This document shows, piece by piece, positions 62,021 to 64,000 of a stretch of DNA of 64,000 nt. The number at the start of each line of letters is the position of its first letter. Position 1 is the first letter of the stretch. Under the pieces are notes generated by a model. The model did no database searches. It saw only the letters and a program-made list of their open reading frames with translations, and was not told the DNA's origin. The translations under genes and the position numbers were made by a program. The stretch comes from Bradyrhizobium vignae (GTDB lineage Bacteria > Pseudomonadota > Alphaproteobacteria > Rhizobiales > Xanthobacteraceae), in NCBI RefSeq assembly GCF_004114425.1, contig NZ_RDQF01000008.1, positions 1-64,000 on the forward strand. The letters run 5' to 3'.

Positions 62021-62352
62021 CCCGTCAACACCATTGCAGCGAGGCCCTGCATCAGCAGGGCGAAAGTGAAGAGGCCCGCGGAGAGTGTACTCACTGTGCT
62101 GCCGAAATCGGCATTGCCATGATGTCCGTCGGTTTTGCCGATCACCCGCCGTGGAGACAGCCATGATGAGAGGGCCGATGCCGTCGTGAGCGCCGCACCG
62201 ATGAACGAGGTGATGGCTGAGGCGTGAGACTGCGAGCGGCAATCGACATAGGGCAGGATCTGCCCGAGCTGCATGTTCGCCGCCCAGACCAGCGGCGCGA
62301 ACCAGAGTCCCGCCCAGATCGAGAGATGGGTGAGGAGCTTTGACGCGTTCAT
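62008..62352 (-). CDS. Small membrane subunit of the oxidase, CoxP-like
   Basis: 114 residues with about three helices: 10-24, a middle one near 48-62 and 90-108. It contains cysteines at about 38 and 111. Start ATG at 62352 overlaps the subunit III-type gene by four bases (ATGA). In the Bradyrhizobium japonicum coxMNOP operon, as I recall, CoxO and CoxP are two small subunit III-related proteins in this order, so this would be the CoxP position. The resemblance is by position and size; I do not see a strong motif. Confidence 0.6.
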   Translation of the reverse strand: MNASKLLTHLSIWAGLWFAPLVWAANMQLGQILPYVDCRSQSHASAITSFIGAALTTASALSSWLSPRRVIGKTDGHHGNADFGSTVSTLSAGLFTFALLMQGLAAMVLTGCEK

Positions 62353-62951
62353 AGCCGTGCCAACCAATAGATGCAGCCATAAATCGGAAGCCAGGTCGCG
62401 ACGACAAAGTTCCAATACATGGCGTTGTCCTGGACGTCGCCGAACCTTCTCGGGCTCCGGCCGTGCCGCGTGAATACCAGCGCCGCCAGCACCAGCGTGT
62501 CGACGAGATCGGTGATGATGTGGGTGGTGTGGAGGCCGAGCAGGGTCCACACCACTGAGCCGTAGGCGTTGCTGTCCCAGCTCACCTTGAGGGCGGGGAA
62601 TTCGAAGATGCGCACGATCAGCGGGAGGGTGCCGATCATCGACATCATCACCATTCCGATCCGCACCTTGCGCAGGTCCTGCTGCTCGGCCCAGCGCGAG
62701 AGCAGGATGTTGGGGATGAGACTGGTTAGCAGGATCAACGTCACGAGCGTGCCGGGAAGCAGATCGGGCGGCGGCGTGTTGATCGGCCAGGCCGTCGCCA
62801 GGCTCATCAGGTAGAGATAGACGGCGATCACGAGCGCGAAGCCGGTGCCTTCGATCAGCATGAAGGCGAGCGTGCCCCACCAGGTGACGCTCGCGGTACC
62901 CATTCCGTGCAGCGGCAATTTGCCGAGATCGAGCACGATCTTCTCTCTCAT
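62349..62951 (-). CDS. Cytochrome c oxidase subunit III-like protein, CoxO-like
   Basis: 200 residues with five helices, the length of five-helix subunit III. WWGTLAFMLIEGTGFALVIA carries the conserved membrane Glu of subunit III, and GLHTTHIITDLVDTLVLAAL near 145-165 matches the family region around the conserved histidine. It starts with ATG at 62951 and overlaps the stop of subunit I by four bases. It completes the core of an aa3-type oxidase together with the subunit I gene, and is followed by the small CoxP-like gene. Confidence 0.8.
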   Translation of the reverse strand: MREKIVLDLGKLPLHGMGTASVTWWGTLAFMLIEGTGFALVIAVYLYLMSLATAWPINTPPPDLLPGTLVTLILLTSLIPNILLSRWAEQQDLRKVRIGMVMMSMIGTLPLIVRIFEFPALKVSWDSNAYGSVVWTLLGLHTTHIITDLVDTLVLAALVFTRHGRSPRRFGDVQDNAMYWNFVVATWLPIYGCIYWLARL

Positions 62952-64000
62952 GACTCGTCCTCCGGCGTACCCTTGGGCCAGAACCAGCCGATCAGCGCGA
63001 CCGCGGCCGGGATGGAGCCCCAGACGACGGCCCAGGGCGAGAAGATCGACCAGATCAACATGATCGTGGTCGCAATCGCGGCCCACAGCGGCCAGATGGA
63101 ATTCTGCGGCGAGGCTTCGCGCGCCTGCGGTTCGGCGGTTGCCAGCGTGGTCACGATCAGTTCGCGACGATCGGTGCGCAAGCCATCGGCGACGGGGAGG
63201 CCGTCGCGGTCGTCCCACACCGGATGCAGGCTGCCGACGACCGGTATCATGGCGAAATTGTAGCTCGGCGGAGGCGATGTCGTCGCCCATTCCAGCGTCG
63301 GCGCATCCCAGGGATTGTCCAGCGCAATCTCTCCGAAGCGTGCGCTCCGCATGACATTGATGAAGAACAGCAGGAAACCGGCCGTGAGGATCACTGCACT
63401 GACGCTGACGAACAGGTTGAGCCCGTGCCAGGGCAAGTCGGGCTGATAGGTGTAGATGCGGCGCGGCATGCCCTCGAGCCCGAGGATGTGCATGGGAAAG
63501 AACGTCGCGTTGAAGCCAACGAAGATCAGCCAGAACGACCACTGGCCGAGCGCTTCGCTCATCATGCGTCCGGTCAGCTTGGGAAACCAGTAGTGGACGG
63601 CGCCAAGCAAGGGAAACACGGCGCCGCCAATCAGCACGTAGTGAAAATGCGCGACGACGAAATAGGTGTCGTGCACCTGCGTGTCGAACGGCACGGACGC
63701 GACCATCACGCCGGTCAAGCCGCCGATGACGAAGGTGATGATGAAGCCGATGATGAAGAGCAGCGGGCTCTTGAATACCGGCCTGCCGTCCCACAGCGTC
63801 GCAAGCCAGCAGAAGATCTGGATGCCGGCGGGGATCGCAATCGCCATGCTGGAGGCTGTGAAGAAGCTGTCGCCGAGCCGCGGCAGCCCCGCCACGAACA
63901 TATGATGCACCCACAGCCCGAAAGCGAGGATGCCGGTGGCGATCAGCGCCATCACGAGGCCGAGATAGCCGAAGGCCGGGCGCCTCGCGAACGGCTCGAT
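62948..64000 (-). CDS. Cytochrome c oxidase subunit I, CoxN-like, 5' end outside window
   Basis: At least 351 C-terminal residues; the frame runs off the window edge. Copper-B histidines are in LWVHHMFVAG, and the heme a3/heme a histidines in VVAHFHYVLIGGAVFPLLGA. In the K-pathway helix, normally PTGxK, this protein reads IPAGIQIF, so the Thr and Lys of the proton channel are Ala and Gln. The C-terminal tail (about 80 residues after DAPTLEWATTSPPPSYNF) adds another hydrophobic segment (WAAIATTIMLIWSIF). It overlaps subunit III by four bases. I place it with alternative aa3-type oxidases such as coxMNOP. Confidence 0.88.
   Translation of the reverse strand: MEPFARRPAFGYLGLVMALIATGILAFGLWVHHMFVAGLPRLGDSFFTASSMAIAIPAGIQIFCWLATLWDGRPVFKSPLLFIIGFIITFVIGGLTGVMVASVPFDTQVHDTYFVVAHFHYVLIGGAVFPLLGAVHYWFPKLTGRMMSEALGQWSFWLIFVGFNATFFPMHILGLEGMPRRIYTYQPDLPWHGLNLFVSVSAVILTAGFLLFFINVMRSARFGEIALDNPWDAPTLEWATTSPPPSYNFAMIPVVGSLHPVWDDRDGLPVADGLRTDRRELIVTTLATAEPQAREASPQNSIWPLWAAIATTIMLIWSIFSPWAVVWGSIPAAVALIGWFWPKGTPEDES

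Noticed and set aside
62349..63914. Long minus-strand frame running through subunit I into subunit III
   Set aside because: Only the last 200 codons are in the coding frame of subunit III; the first part is out of frame with subunit I, whose heme and copper ligands fix the right frame.

Overview
The window looks like a chromosomal segment of a Bradyrhizobium-type alphaproteobacterium (Rhizobiales). The evidence is high GC with strong GC3 bias, four copies of intergenic palindromic repeats of the kind scattered through Bradyrhizobium genomes (near 1428, 30411, 36501 and 58661), and families typical of that group, including a terminal oxidase cluster that resembles the coxMNOP operon. I could not run any search, so all names rest on motifs, length and context.

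Layout. 0.4-9 kb: small secreted proteins, a GNAT acetyltransferase, an SDR without the usual catalytic Tyr/Lys, an outer-membrane-protein remnant, a beta-lactamase-fold hydrolase, an ArsR/SRPBCC pair with a doubled operator, an IclR regulator and a membrane protein. 8.8-14.4 kb: an aromatic (phenylpropionate-like) catabolic cluster with a flavin hydroxylase, extradiol dioxygenase, FAH-family enzyme, solute-binding protein and IclR regulator. 14.5-17.6 kb: a NarL-type two-component system divergent from an internally duplicated exported protein. 17.6-23 kb: sugar-acid catabolism (idonate/gluconate-type dehydrogenases, an enolase-superfamily dehydratase, GntR regulator, MFS importer). 23-30 kb: an ArsB-like pump, an MFS protein, two paralogous tandem-repeat proteins, a sigma-54 activator and its kinase, with a clear -24/-12 promoter in front of the repeat genes.

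30-43 kb is more housekeeping-like: two hybrid kinases, a zinc metallopeptidase, pccA, a PEP-mutase-family lyase, acylphosphatase, a LysR/tautomerase pair, a stand-alone DnaB-like ATPase, lipB, a lone FliN-like protein and tRNA-Leu(GAG). After the tRNA comes about 950 bases with little coding. Then follows an apparent exopolysaccharide module (HlyD-like fusion protein, PilZ-containing GT2 synthase, GGDEF cyclase) and an HtrA protease.

51.5-64 kb looks like a stress and low-oxygen block: a hydrolase/phosphoribosyltransferase fusion paired with an erythromycin-esterase-like protein, FdhD with a YdeP-like molybdoenzyme, an isochorismatase-family hydrolase, a Crp/Fnr regulator, two cytochromes c, and a coxMNOP-like oxidase operon cut by the window edge. 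In the visible part of oxidase subunit I, the usual K-pathway Thr and Lys are replaced by Ala and Gln. I rate this, the sigma-54/tandem-repeat locus and the polysaccharide module as the best candidates for something new.
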